This document shows positions 41,031 through 49,664 of a DNA stretch of 64,000 nt, in pieces. Position 1 is the first letter of the stretch, and each line of letters begins with the position of its first letter. Origin of the DNA: Streptomyces sp. NBC_01446. Its GTDB lineage: Bacteria > Actinomycetota > Actinomycetes > Streptomycetales > Streptomycetaceae. Below the pieces are notes generated by a model, which made no database searches, was not told the DNA's origin, and worked only from the letters and a program-made list of their open reading frames with translations. The stretch lies in the NCBI RefSeq assembly GCF_026340095.1, contig NZ_JAPEPO010000001.1:8018501-8082500 (forward strand), written 5' to 3'. The translations under genes were made by a program, and so were the position numbers.

Positions 41031-42137
41031 TCACAGTACGGCGATGCCCAGCGGCCGATGGCCTGCGGGCAGGCGGTGGGTGTCCCCGCTCTCCAGGTCC
41101 ACGACGGTGATCCCGTCCCAGAATCCGTCCCGGGTGAAGCCCCCGGTGACATAGGCGGTGCGGCCGTCCCGTGACGCGGCGACGTCCTCGTGCGGGCCGT
41201 CGAGGGGGACGACGCGCTCCTTCCCGTCGGCGGAACGGATCGTCAGCGAGGCGTCGTCGTCCCCGGCGCTGATCGGTCCCGTGCCGACGGCGAGCAGGGT
41301 GCCGTCGGGGGTGAGCTGGGCGCCGTGCTGGTGCGTGTCGGCGGTCATCGGCTCGACGGCGACCTCGCCGGTGCGCGGGTCGAGCACGGCCAGCTTCTCG
41401 CCCTCGAAGGGCAGCAGGAGCTTCCCGTCATCGCGTACAGCGGCGTAGTGCGGCTTCAGCCACGAGCCGAGTCCGCCCTCCGTGCCGTACGGCGCGACCT
41501 CGAACCGGCGCGGGGTGAGCGTGTCGGCGCGTACGGCGGTCACATCGAACGAGTCGTGGCCGGTGGCGTACACCTCGCCGCCGTCCCGCGAGACGTCGAC
41601 ATCGAAGGGGCGACGGCCGACCGGGACGGTGTCCGTGACCTTCCGCGTCGCCGTGTCGATGACCTCCAACACCCCGCTCTCGTCCGGGACGTTGACGCCC
41701 ACGTAGACATGCTTTCCGTCGGGCGCGAGGGCGATGCCCATGCCGCCGCCGCGGTACTCGCCGGTCGTGGCGGGGCCGGTTTCCGTCGTGTACGGGATGC
41801 GGCCGACGTTCTCGCGCCTCTCGGTGTCGACGACGGCCACCCCTTCGGCCGTCGCCACCCAGGCCCGGCCGTCCTTGCCGACGACCAGCCCGTACGGTGC
41901 CGTGCCCACCTTCACCGAGTCGAGTGCGCCGCGATCCGGGTCCACGAACGTGACCGTGTCGCTGCCGAAGTCGGTCACCAGCAGGGTGCCTTGGGCGGTC
42001 CGCTCGGGCGCCGAGGGCGTGACGGTGGCGGCCGGGGGCGAGGACGCGGTGGAGTCGGCCGAGCCGGTCGCCGTGCACCCCGCCGCGACGAGGACGACGG
42101 CCATTGCCCCGAGCACACCGCGCGCGCGGGCCGTCAT
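41031..42137 (-). CDS. YncE-like beta-propeller lipoprotein
   Basis: A 368-residue exported protein. The signal peptide ends in a lipobox, VAAGC with Cys at about 21, followed by a Ser/Thr/Pro-rich linker and a seven-blade-type propeller of repeated YVTN-like units (TLLVTDFGSDTVTFVDPDRG; VYVGVNVPDESGVLEVIDTA; AYVTGGFTRDGFWDGITVVD). It probably binds a ligand at the cell surface. ATG 42137 overlaps the ankyrin-protein stop (ATGA at 42137-42134), so the two are translationally coupled. Its exact function is not known. Confidence 0.9.
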   Translation of the reverse strand: MTARARGVLGAMAVVLVAAGCTATGSADSTASSPPAATVTPSAPERTAQGTLLVTDFGSDTVTFVDPDRGALDSVKVGTAPYGLVVGKDGRAWVATAEGVAVVDTERRENVGRIPYTTETGPATTGEYRGGGMGIALAPDGKHVYVGVNVPDESGVLEVIDTATRKVTDTVPVGRRPFDVDVSRDGGEVYATGHDSFDVTAVRADTLTPRRFEVAPYGTEGGLGSWLKPHYAAVRDDGKLLLPFEGEKLAVLDPRTGEVAVEPMTADTHQHGAQLTPDGTLLAVGTGPISAGDDDASLTIRSADGKERVVPLDGPHEDVAASRDGRTAYVTGGFTRDGFWDGITVVDLESGDTHRLPAGHRPLGIAVL

Positions 42138-42730
42138 GCCGCCGCCTTGAGCAGCGCCGCCAGCGCGTCGAAGCCGCGGCGTTCCGCGTGTTCCAGGGCC
42201 GTGACGCCGTCCGCGTCCGCGAGTTCCGGGCGGGCGCCCGCCGCGAGCAGCAGCTCCACGATCTCCTGGTGCGCGCGGCCCCCGTCGCCGAGGATCACGG
42301 CTTCCAGGAGCGCGGTCCATCCGAGATCGTTGACGTGGTTGACGTCGATGTCCGTCTCCCGGAGTACCGCCCTCACGTACGCGACGTGGCCGCGCTCGCC
42401 GGCGGGGATCACCGAAACGCCGCCGTAGCGGTTACGCAGAGTGAGATCCGGGCCCGCCGGGAGGAGGACGCGCATCATCGCGACGCTTCCGGTCACGCCG
42501 GTGACGAGCCACGGGCTGTCGTGCCGCCGGTCCTGGGCGTCCGGGTCCGCTCCGGCCGAGACCAGGACCCGCGCGGCCTGGACGTGATCGTGGAGAGCGG
42601 CAAGGAGCAGTGGGGAGCGCAGTTCCTCGTCGCAGGTCTCCACCGAGGCGCCGGCGTCGAGGGCTGCGCGCACCTCGGCGGCGTCACCACGCCGGGCGGC
42701 CTCCAGGAGTCGGCGGTCGCGGTCGTGCAT
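42134..42730 (-). CDS. Ankyrin-repeat protein
   Basis: A 198-residue cytosolic protein with about five ankyrin repeats: RRLLEAARRGDAAEVRAALD AGASV; PLLLAALHDHVQAARVLVSA GADPD; TVLRNRYGGVSVIPAGERGH; LGWTALLEAVILGDGGRAHQ EIVELLLAAGARP; and a closing repeat. Ankyrin repeats mediate protein contacts. It is co-translated with the downstream beta-propeller lipoprotein. It has no catalytic domain. The ATG at 42730 begins a leader of 25 bp with AAGGAA-type site. Confidence 0.88.
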   Translation of the reverse strand: MHDRDRRLLEAARRGDAAEVRAALDAGASVETCDEELRSPLLLAALHDHVQAARVLVSAGADPDAQDRRHDSPWLVTGVTGSVAMMRVLLPAGPDLTLRNRYGGVSVIPAGERGHVAYVRAVLRETDIDVNHVNDLGWTALLEAVILGDGGRAHQEIVELLLAAGARPELADADGVTALEHAERRGFDALAALLKAAA

Positions 42731-43242
42731 CTCGATGCTCCAAGTCCGTAGGGGAAGGAACGGGGGCGCCTCCGATGTCCGTTCCGCAGTCCATTCTCCG
42801 GCTGCCTCACGCCCTCACCGGTAGGCCTGCCGTCTGCGGCTGCGGACCCCTACGGACGACACCGGGGTCAGCCGATCGGCTGATGCCCACTGGGCCGGCC
42901 CACCGGGCGGGACGAAGAGAAGGCCCCCTCCGCACCCGGTGAGGGCGAGGAGGGGGCCGTGATGGAGGCCCGCCCTCAGGGTGTGCACCGGTTGCCGTCG
43001 CCACGACAGGAACCCGAAGACGTCCTCGGGTATCTCAACGAGCCGGCATGTGCCATGTTCTGCCATGGCCGCAGAGGGCACCCGCACGTGGTTGATCGGC
43101 GTGTCACGTTGACGCGCTGTGCGAGCTCAGTAGGTTCAGCGTGATTCCTGACCGCGCGGGGCGCGTGATCGATAGGTTGTTCCCCTGCATTGGCCGTCAT
43201 CGGGGACGGTGATGTCCTCAGTGGTGCAACGTAGGAGGTCAG
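42731..43242. other. 512-bp gap with a possible remnant ORF
   Basis: Between the ankyrin gene and the Nudix gene. On the reverse strand a frame at about 42815-43066 reads MAEHGTCRLVEIPEDVFGFL, then SWRRQPVHTLRAGLHHGPLL and ALTGCGGGLLFVPPGGPAQW A, protein-like but without a good ribosome site; it might be a remnant of a small regulatory or primase-like protein. The rest holds no clear signal. Confidence 0.3.
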
Positions 43243-43659
43243 ATGCGTTCGCGAGTCTCGGCGTATGCGATCGCTGTCATGGAGGAGCAGCTGCTGCTGA
43301 CTCAACTCGCGGACAGCTCACCGGTCTTCGAGCCCGGCCTGTGGCACCTGCCCGGCGGAGGGGTCGACCCGGGGGAACAGCCGTACGAGACACTGGGGCG
43401 CGAACTGTACGAGGAGACGGGCCTGGAAGTCCTGGACGCCCGGCTGGTCGATGCGCGGGCGTACACCGCTCACCGGCTCGGCATCGACTGGCATCTGGTG
43501 GGGCTCTTCTACCGCGTCGACGTCAAGCCGGCCCCACTCGTGGTGACCAAGGCGTACGACTCCACGAGCGCCGTCACCTGGATGCCCCTGTCCGGCTTGC
43601 GGGAATCGCGGCTGTCCCCCGCGGCGGTCGACAGCTTGGCGATGATCGGCGCCCGATAG
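43243..43659 (+). CDS. Nudix hydrolase
   Basis: A 138-residue Nudix protein. The Nudix box is clear: GGGVDPGEQPYETLGRELYE then ETGLEV (G-x5-E-x7-RE-x-x-EE-x-G), preceded by WHLPGGG. Members hydrolyse nucleoside diphosphate derivatives such as oxidised dNTPs, NADH or ADP-ribose; the substrate is not predictable here. An AGGAGG ribosome site ends about 6 bp before ATG 43243. It is followed by small ORFs and the PAS/GAF phosphatase. Confidence 0.92.
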   Translation: MRSRVSAYAIAVMEEQLLLTQLADSSPVFEPGLWHLPGGGVDPGEQPYETLGRELYEETGLEVLDARLVDARAYTAHRLGIDWHLVGLFYRVDVKPAPLVVTKAYDSTSAVTWMPLSGLRESRLSPAAVDSLAMIGAR

Positions 43660-43708
43660 CCCACCGGCCCGGCGTGGGCGCGGCCCACCAGCAGCGGAGG
43701 AAGCGAAC

Positions 43709-43735
43709 ATGACCTTCTCCGGGAAAGGGGCATAA
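43709..43735 (+). CDS. 8-codon ORF with strong ribosome site
   Basis: GGAGG at 43696-43700 precedes ATG 43709 by about 8 bp; the frame MTFSGKGA stops at TAA 43735, followed by AT-rich AAATG. It might be a leader peptide for the PAS/GAF phosphatase downstream or the remains of a frameshifted gene. Evidence is the ribosome site alone. Confidence 0.3.
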   Translation: MTFSGKGA

Positions 43736-43761
43736 AATGCCGTGGGGAGTCTGGAGGCAGC

Positions 43762-43806
43762 ATGGCCGAGAATCTGGACCGCACCACACGCCGGGGCTCC
43801 GGCTGA
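43762..43806 (+). CDS. 14-codon ORF with strong ribosome site
   Basis: TGGAGG directly precedes ATG 43762 by 5 bp. The frame reads MAENLDRTTRRGSG and stops at 43806, 98 bp before the phosphatase start. Like the preceding mini-ORF, it is a leader-peptide candidate; no homologue is recognised. Confidence 0.3.
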   Translation: MAENLDRTTRRGSG

Positions 43807-43903
43807 CAAAATACTCGTCTTCGATGGAGTCGATGACATCCCGAACCGGGCTGATCTTCTTCAGCCGCCCCTCGGACCCCGGCGATTCTGGGGAGGTGTC
43901 TGG

Positions 43904-45988
43904 ATGGATGCGATCGGTTCGTCGCGGACGGGCCTGACGGCGGGCACGGTATCCGAGCCCGGCGGCCTTCTGGACGCCCTGGCGGTTGCCGCGGTGATGG
44001 TCGACGCCGAGGGCCGGATCAGCCTGTGGAGCCCCCAGGCCGAGGAACTGTTCGGGTTCACCGCCGAGGAGGCGCTCGGACGGGGAGCCGCTCAGCTCCT
44101 GGTCGCCCCGGAGAACGTCGACCTCGTCCTCGGCCTGTTCGCCGAGGTCATGGAGAGCGGCCGGAGCTGGGCAGGTGTCTTCCCCGTACGCCACAAGGAC
44201 GGCAGCACCCGCCTGGTGGAGTTCCGTAACATGCGGCTCCACGACGAACTCGGTGACGTCTACGCCCTGGGCATCGCCAGCGACCGTGCCCTCCTGCGCC
44301 GCGTCGAGAGGGACCTCGCGCTGTCCGTGCAACTCGTGGCCCAGTCGCCCATCGGGCTCGCGGTCCTGGACACGAACCTGCGCTACGTGATGGTCAACCC
44401 CGCGCTGGAACGCATCAACGCCCTGCCCGCCGAGCAGCACATCGGCCGCGGCGTCGGCGAGGCCCTTCCGTTCCTGGACACCGAAGCCATCACGTCCACG
44501 ATGCGCCAGGTCCTGGCCACGGGCACCCCGGTCCTCAACGAATTCACCGTCGGCCGCCCCGGCGGCGCCGCCGACGTGGAACACGCCTGGTCGGTGTCCT
44601 ACTACCGGCTGGACGACCCAGCCGGCCGGGTACTCGGCCTGGCGATCTCCGTGGTGGACGTGAGCGAACAGCACCGGGCCTCGAAGGAAGCCGCCCGGGC
44701 GCGCCGGCGCCTGGCCCTCATCGCCGACGCGTCGACGACCGTGGGCACCACGCTGGACGTCGAGCAGACCGCGCACGAACTGGCGTCGGTGGTCGTCTCC
44801 GAGCTGGCCGACGTGGCGGCGGTCGACATCCTCGACGCCGTGCTCCAGGGCCGGCGCCAGAACACCCCGGCCGACGGAGAGCCGGCTCTGTTCCGGGCGC
44901 TGGCGGTGACCGCGGCCTACTCCACCAACGCGCTCCACGCCGCCGACACCCCCGGGCAGATAGCCAGCTACGCGGCCGACCGGTACATCACCCAGTGCGT
45001 GACCTCAGGGCGCCCGGTCCTGGTGGAACACGTGAGCGAAGCGGACCTGGAGCGCATCGCGCCCGATCCGGAGTCCGCCCGGGTCCTGTCCCGCGCGGGA
45101 CTGCACTCCTATCTGGCGGTGCCGCTCATCGCCCGCGGTGAAGTACTGGGCGCGCTCGACCTGGGACGCGCGCGAAACGAGTTGCCGTTCGACGAGGACG
45201 ATGTCGTCCTGGCCGGCGAACTGGCCGCCCGCGCGGCGGTCGCCATCGACAACGCCCGCTCGTACCAGAGCGAACGCCGCACCGCGCTCACCCTCCAGCG
45301 CCACCTGCTCCCGCCCAGGCCGCCGCGCAGGCCCGGCCTGGAGATCGCCTACCGCTACCAGCCCGCCCAGTCGGCCAGCGAGATAGGTGGCGACTGGTTC
45401 GACACCATCCCGGTGGCCGGCGACAAGACCGCCCTCGTCATCGGCGACGTCATGGGCAGCGGCATCAACGCCGCCGCCACCATGGGCCAACTACGCACCG
45501 CCACCCGCACATTGGCCGACCTCGACCTCGCGCCGGCCGAGGTGCTCCGCCACCTCGACCACACCGCCGCCGAACTCGACCCCGCGTTCGCCACATGCAT
45601 CTACGCCGTGTACGACCCGCACCGCGGCGAGTGCCGGATCGCCGTCGCGGGCCACCTGCCGCCCATCCTGGTCAGACCGGGCGGACGCCCCGAACTCCTC
45701 GACCTGCCCTCGGGAACACCTCTCGGCGTGGGCGACATCGCCTTCCAGGAGACGACGGTGAAGATAGAGTGCGGCGACCAACTCGTGCTCTACACCGACG
45801 GGTTGATCGAGACGCGCTCCGACGCGATAGACGCCCGCATCAACACCCTGCTCGCTCTGCTCTCCGACCCGCAGGGGTCCCTGGACGAGGTCTGCGACCA
45901 CCTCCTGGTCGCACTGCGCGATCAGGACGACCACGACGACGTGGCCCTCCTGATCGCCCGGGCCCGCCCGCTGGGTACCACGGCGTAA
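43904..45988 (+). CDS. PAS-PAS-GAF-PP2C sensor phosphatase
   Basis: A 694-residue cytosolic sensor. Residues about 20-130 are PAS (AVMVDAEGRISLWSPQAEEL FGFTAEEALGR), 145-255 a second PAS (QSPIGLAVLDTNLRYVMVNP ALERINAL), 285-440 GAF (RRLALIADASTTVGTTLDVE; SYLAVPLIARGEVLGALDLG), and 465-690 a SpoIIE/PP2C phosphatase with LPPRPPRRPGLEIAYRYQPA, EIGGDWFDTIPV, IGDVMGSGINAA, YTDGLIETRSD and HDDVALLIAR. It would dephosphorylate an anti-sigma antagonist in response to a small ligand or light/redox cue. The ATG has GGGAGG upstream. No kinase partner is adjacent. Confidence 0.92.
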   Translation: MDAIGSSRTGLTAGTVSEPGGLLDALAVAAVMVDAEGRISLWSPQAEELFGFTAEEALGRGAAQLLVAPENVDLVLGLFAEVMESGRSWAGVFPVRHKDGSTRLVEFRNMRLHDELGDVYALGIASDRALLRRVERDLALSVQLVAQSPIGLAVLDTNLRYVMVNPALERINALPAEQHIGRGVGEALPFLDTEAITSTMRQVLATGTPVLNEFTVGRPGGAADVEHAWSVSYYRLDDPAGRVLGLAISVVDVSEQHRASKEAARARRRLALIADASTTVGTTLDVEQTAHELASVVVSELADVAAVDILDAVLQGRRQNTPADGEPALFRALAVTAAYSTNALHAADTPGQIASYAADRYITQCVTSGRPVLVEHVSEADLERIAPDPESARVLSRAGLHSYLAVPLIARGEVLGALDLGRARNELPFDEDDVVLAGELAARAAVAIDNARSYQSERRTALTLQRHLLPPRPPRRPGLEIAYRYQPAQSASEIGGDWFDTIPVAGDKTALVIGDVMGSGINAAATMGQLRTATRTLADLDLAPAEVLRHLDHTAAELDPAFATCIYAVYDPHRGECRIAVAGHLPPILVRPGGRPELLDLPSGTPLGVGDIAFQETTVKIECGDQLVLYTDGLIETRSDAIDARINTLLALLSDPQGSLDEVCDHLLVALRDQDDHDDVALLIARARPLGTTA

Positions 45989-46006
45989 GGGCACGGAGCA
46001 GACCGG

Positions 46007-47047
46007 TCACAACAACTGCCGCCTGCGGCCGAGCCACGTCTGCGCGATGACCACGACCGCCAGGAACGCGCCGCTGACGACCTGCTGGTAGGAGGAGTCG
46101 AGGGAGCCGATCTGGTTGATGACGTTCTGGATGACCTTCAGGAGCAGCACCCCCACCAGGGAGCCGCTGACATAGCCGAGGCCGCCGGTCAGCAGCGTGC
46201 CGCCGATGACGACCGCGGAAATGGCCTCCAGCTCCATGCCGTTGCCGAGAATCGTGACGCCGGAGGCCAGCCAGGCGGCGTTGAGCGCGCCGGCCAGGCC
46301 CGCGAGGACGCCGGACAGCGTATAGACAATGATCTTGGTGCGGGCCACGGGAGCACCCATGAGGGCGGCCGCGTCCTCGTTGCCGCCGACCGCGTAGACA
46401 TGCTGGCCGAAGCGGCTGCGCCGCAGGACCACCGCGCCCGCCACGAACAGGGCCAGGGTGATCCACACGGGGTTGCCGAGGCCGAGGGTCGTGCCCTGGC
46501 CGAGCTCCGCGAGGAACGACCCCTTGGCGACGAGATAGGTGTTGGCCCCCTCGTCGGTCAGGGACAGCATCAGGCCGCGCGCGCCCAGCATCGCGGCCAG
46601 CGTGACGATGAAGGGAGCGAGCCGCGAGCGGGCGATCAGCAGACCGTTGACCACACCGATGAGACCGCAGACCGCCATCGGCAGCAGGAGCGCCACCAGG
46701 GTGCCGTACTGGGAACCCCACGCGGCCAGAACGCCGCCCAGAGCGAAGAGCGAACCGACGGACAGGTCGATGCCCCCGGTGATGATGACGAACGTCATGC
46801 CGAGCGCCACGACCGCCAGGAACGCCGAACTCGTCGCCATGTTGGACAAGTTGTCCCCGGTGGCGAACGAGTCGAAGCTCAGGGACGCCACCGCCGACAC
46901 GATCACGAGCACCGCCAGCGCGCCGTGCTGCTGGACCAGCGCGCTCAGCCGCTCGGAGCGGCTGCTGCCGACGGGCTCGGCGGCGTCGAGGAGCTCCTTC
47001 TCCGTACGGGCCACGGTCTCTTCCGTTTCCGTCCTGGTCGCCGTCAT
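46007..47047 (-). CDS. Sugar ABC transporter permease (YjfF/YtfT-like, RbsC family)
   Basis: A 346-residue inner-membrane permease. The RbsC-family EAA-like region and signature DLSVGSLFALGGVLAAWGSQ and FIVTLAAMLGARGLMLSLTD are visible, with about 9-10 helices. It is the last gene of the operon; its ATG overlaps the stop of the other permease (ATGA at 47047-47044). With the neighbouring genes it builds a two-permease importer of the YtfQRT-YjfF type. It is convergent with the PAS/GAF phosphatase, ends 18 bp apart. Confidence 0.9.
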   Translation of the reverse strand: MTATRTETEETVARTEKELLDAAEPVGSSRSERLSALVQQHGALAVLVIVSAVASLSFDSFATGDNLSNMATSSAFLAVVALGMTFVIITGGIDLSVGSLFALGGVLAAWGSQYGTLVALLLPMAVCGLIGVVNGLLIARSRLAPFIVTLAAMLGARGLMLSLTDEGANTYLVAKGSFLAELGQGTTLGLGNPVWITLALFVAGAVVLRRSRFGQHVYAVGGNEDAAALMGAPVARTKIIVYTLSGVLAGLAGALNAAWLASGVTILGNGMELEAISAVVIGGTLLTGGLGYVSGSLVGVLLLKVIQNVINQIGSLDSSYQQVVSGAFLAVVVIAQTWLGRRRQLL

Positions 47048-48006
47048 CGCTTCCCCCGTCCGCGCGCCGCGTACACCGCCAGCACGATCACGATGGCCTG
47101 GGCGATCTGCGTCCACGAAGGCGGCAGATCGTGCTTGATGAGGGTGGCGGTGAGCAGCTGGATGAGGACGGCGCCCGCCACCGTTCCGGCGATGTTGACC
47201 CTGCCGCCGCTCAGGGGGGTGCCGCCGACCACCACCGCGGTGATCGCGGACAGCTCCATCAGATTGCCGAGCGACGTGGGGTCGCTGGCCTGGAGCCGCG
47301 CGGTCGCGAGCACACCCGCGACAGCGGCGAGGAGCGCGCACGCCACGTAGACGAGCATCAGGACCCGGCGCACCGGCAGCCCCGCGAGCTTCGCCGCCGC
47401 CCGGTTGTCGCCGATGGCGAGCAACTGCCGCCCGAAGGTGGTGCGCCGGATGACGAAGGCCACCAGCAGCGCGAGCGCGGCGGCGATGACGATGAGGTAC
47501 GGGATGCCGAGGACGTCACCCGAGCCCAGCGACGCGAGCGCCGGGTTGTGCAGGTCCTTGAGCTGCGGCAGCAGCACCAGGGCGATGCCCCGGCCGCCGA
47601 CCATGAGGGCGAGCGTGGCCACGATCGGCTGGACGCCGACCCAGGCGACCAGCGCCCCGTTGGCCAGGCCCACCACGGCGGCGAACACGGCCACCGTGAG
47701 CAGGGCCGGCACGAGCCCGTACCCCAGATAGAGGGCCGTGACCGAGGCCGCGAGCGCCATGACGGCGCCCACGGACAGGTCGATGCCCTCGGTGCCGATG
47801 GCCAGGGCCATGCCGAGCGCGACGATGATCACGGGCGCGACCTGCACGGCCTGCGTCCGGAAGTTCTCGGCGGACAGGAAGTGCGGGGTCACTGCGATAT
47901 TGACGACGAGCAGCACGGCCACGCCCGCGTACACGCCGTACGTCTGCATCCACTGCAGGACGCGGGCGCGGTCGAGGGCGGCCGGCCGTATCGCGGCCTC
48001 AGCCAT
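47044..48006 (-). CDS. Sugar ABC transporter permease (YtfT-like, RbsC family)
   Basis: A 320-residue permease with TEGIDLSVGAVMALAASVTA, WVGVQPIVATLALMVGGRG and AITAVVVGGTPLSGGRVNIA, signatures of the ribose/galactose permease family. Its start at 48006 lies inside the end of the ATPase gene (8-bp overlap), and its end overlaps the next permease. Two nonidentical permeases in one operon is the YtfT/YjfF arrangement, where E. coli uses a heterodimer for galactofuranose. Confidence 0.9.
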   Translation of the reverse strand: MAEAAIRPAALDRARVLQWMQTYGVYAGVAVLLVVNIAVTPHFLSAENFRTQAVQVAPVIIVALGMALAIGTEGIDLSVGAVMALAASVTALYLGYGLVPALLTVAVFAAVVGLANGALVAWVGVQPIVATLALMVGGRGIALVLLPQLKDLHNPALASLGSGDVLGIPYLIVIAAALALLVAFVIRRTTFGRQLLAIGDNRAAAKLAGLPVRRVLMLVYVACALLAAVAGVLATARLQASDPTSLGNLMELSAITAVVVGGTPLSGGRVNIAGTVAGAVLIQLLTATLIKHDLPPSWTQIAQAIVIVLAVYAARGRGKR

Positions 48007-49558
48007 GGCGGGTCACCTCCCCGGCGGCGCCGGGGGCGGGGCTGCCCGCCGCGATGGTCTGCATCAGCTTGTCCTCCGTGACGTCGTCGCCGGTCAGTTC
48101 GCCGACGACCGCGCCGTCCTTCAGCACGACCACGCGGTCGGACCCTTCGATGAGTTCCTCCAGGTCGGAGGAGATGAGCAGGACACCGAGGCCGTCCTCG
48201 GCCAGTTCGTCGACCAGCTTCTGCACCTCGGCCTTGGCGCCCACGTCGATGCCGCGCGTGGGCTCGTCCAGGAGCAGTACCTTCGGGTTCATGGCCAGCC
48301 AGCGGGCCAGGAGCACCTTCTGCTGGTTGCCTCCGGACAGCTCGCCGACCTTCTGATAGGGCGAGGAGGCCTTGATACGGAGTCTCTTGACGAAGGTGTC
48401 CACGATCTTGTCGACCTGGGCCTCGGAGACCAGACCGAAGCGGGAGAGCCTCGGCAGCGCGGCCAGGGCGATGTTCTCGCGGACGGAGAGCCCGGGGACG
48501 ATGCCCTCGCTCTTGCGGTCCTCGGGCAGCAGGCTGATGCCGGCGCGGATGGCGGCGGGCGTGGATCCCGCGCGCAGCGGGACGCCGGCCACCGTGACGC
48601 TGGCCGCCTTCGACGCCAGAGCGCCGGAGATCGCCTTCGCGGTCTCCGTACGACCCGACCCCAGCAGCCCGCCCAGGCCGACGACCTCGCCAGGACGGAT
48701 GTCCAGCGAGACCCCGTGCAGCTTGTGAGGAACCGTCAGATCCCTTGCGCTGAGCACGGGTACGGAGTCGGCGGCATGGTGGTCGCCGGTGAATTTGGTC
48801 AGGCCCTCACTGCGGACCTCGCCCAGGTCACGCCCCAGCATCGTGGACACCAGGGTGAGCCGGTCCAGCTCGGCGAGTGGTCCGGTGTGCACGCGGCACC
48901 CGTCCCGCAGCACCGTGACCGTGTCGCACATCGCGTACAGCTCGTCGAGCCGGTGGCTGACGTAGATGACGGCGATCCCGTCGGCGCGCAGCCGGCGGAT
49001 CACCTCGAACAGGGTCTCCACCTCGCGCGGTTCGAGGGAGGAGGTCGGCTCGTCCATGATGACGACACGCGCGTCGGTGGCGACGGCCCGGGCCAGGGCC
49101 ACCATCTGCTGGGCGCCGACGCCCAGCGTCCGCAGCGGCTGCCGGACGTCCACCCGCACCCCGTACGCGCGCAGGCTCTCCTCGGCCTCGCGGTGCATGC
49201 GGCCGAAGTCGAGCAGCCCGAAGCGGTTGCGCGGCTCGCGCCCCAGGAAGAGGTTGCGGGCCACGCTCAACAGCGGGATGAGGTTGACCTCTTGGTAGAT
49301 CGTGGAGATGCCCGCGTGCTGGGCCTCCAGCGGTGTGGCGAAGGAGACCGGGCGGCCCTGGAAGGTGATGTCTCCCGCGTCGGGCCGGTACACACCGGTG
49401 AGCACCTTGATGAGCGTCGACTTGCCGGCGCCGTTCTCGCCGATCAGGGCGTGGACCTCACCGGCGTGCAGCGCGAGGTCCACGCCGTCCAGGGCCCGGA
49501 CACCGGGGAACGACTTGCTGAGTCCGCGGACGGTGAGGACTTCGGCGGAGGGAGCCAC
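47999..49558 (-). CDS. Sugar ABC transporter, double ATPase subunit (YtfR-like)
   Basis: A 519-residue protein of two fused nucleotide-binding domains. The first has Walker A GENGAGKSTLIK and Walker B VVIMDEPTSSLEPRE; its signature is degenerate (LGVGAQQMVALAR). The second has a noncanonical P-loop region GGLLGSGRTETAK, signature LSGGNQQKVLLARWLA and Walker B VLLLDEPTRGIDVGAK. This asymmetric pattern is typical of RbsA/YtfR carbohydrate importers. GTG 49558 has GGAGG five bases upstream. It follows the lipoprotein gene after 106 bp that hold a hairpin and overlaps the next permease. Confidence 0.92.
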   Translation of the reverse strand: MAPSAEVLTVRGLSKSFPGVRALDGVDLALHAGEVHALIGENGAGKSTLIKVLTGVYRPDAGDITFQGRPVSFATPLEAQHAGISTIYQEVNLIPLLSVARNLFLGREPRNRFGLLDFGRMHREAEESLRAYGVRVDVRQPLRTLGVGAQQMVALARAVATDARVVIMDEPTSSLEPREVETLFEVIRRLRADGIAVIYVSHRLDELYAMCDTVTVLRDGCRVHTGPLAELDRLTLVSTMLGRDLGEVRSEGLTKFTGDHHAADSVPVLSARDLTVPHKLHGVSLDIRPGEVVGLGGLLGSGRTETAKAISGALASKAASVTVAGVPLRAGSTPAAIRAGISLLPEDRKSEGIVPGLSVRENIALAALPRLSRFGLVSEAQVDKIVDTFVKRLRIKASSPYQKVGELSGGNQQKVLLARWLAMNPKVLLLDEPTRGIDVGAKAEVQKLVDELAEDGLGVLLISSDLEELIEGSDRVVVLKDGAVVGELTGDDVTEDKLMQTIAAGSPAPGAAGEVTRHG

Positions 49559-49616
49559 CTGTGCCTCCAGAGTGGGTGAGGGCTGGGGTCTTTCGTTTGG
49601 ATCACGCTGGATCAGG

Positions 49617-49654
49617 GGCGGGGGTGGGTCGGCGCAGGCCCGCCCACCCCCGCC
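49617..49654 (-). terminator. Intercistronic hairpin between substrate-binding protein and ATPase genes
   Basis: GGCGGGGGTGGG and CCCACCCCCGCC form a 12-bp perfect stem with a 14-nt loop at 49617-49654, starting 10 bp beyond the lipoprotein stop. Hairpins here commonly give partial termination or protect the upstream mRNA, which would raise the binding protein over the membrane subunits. Confidence 0.75.
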
Positions 49655-49664
49655 TGAAGCCGTG

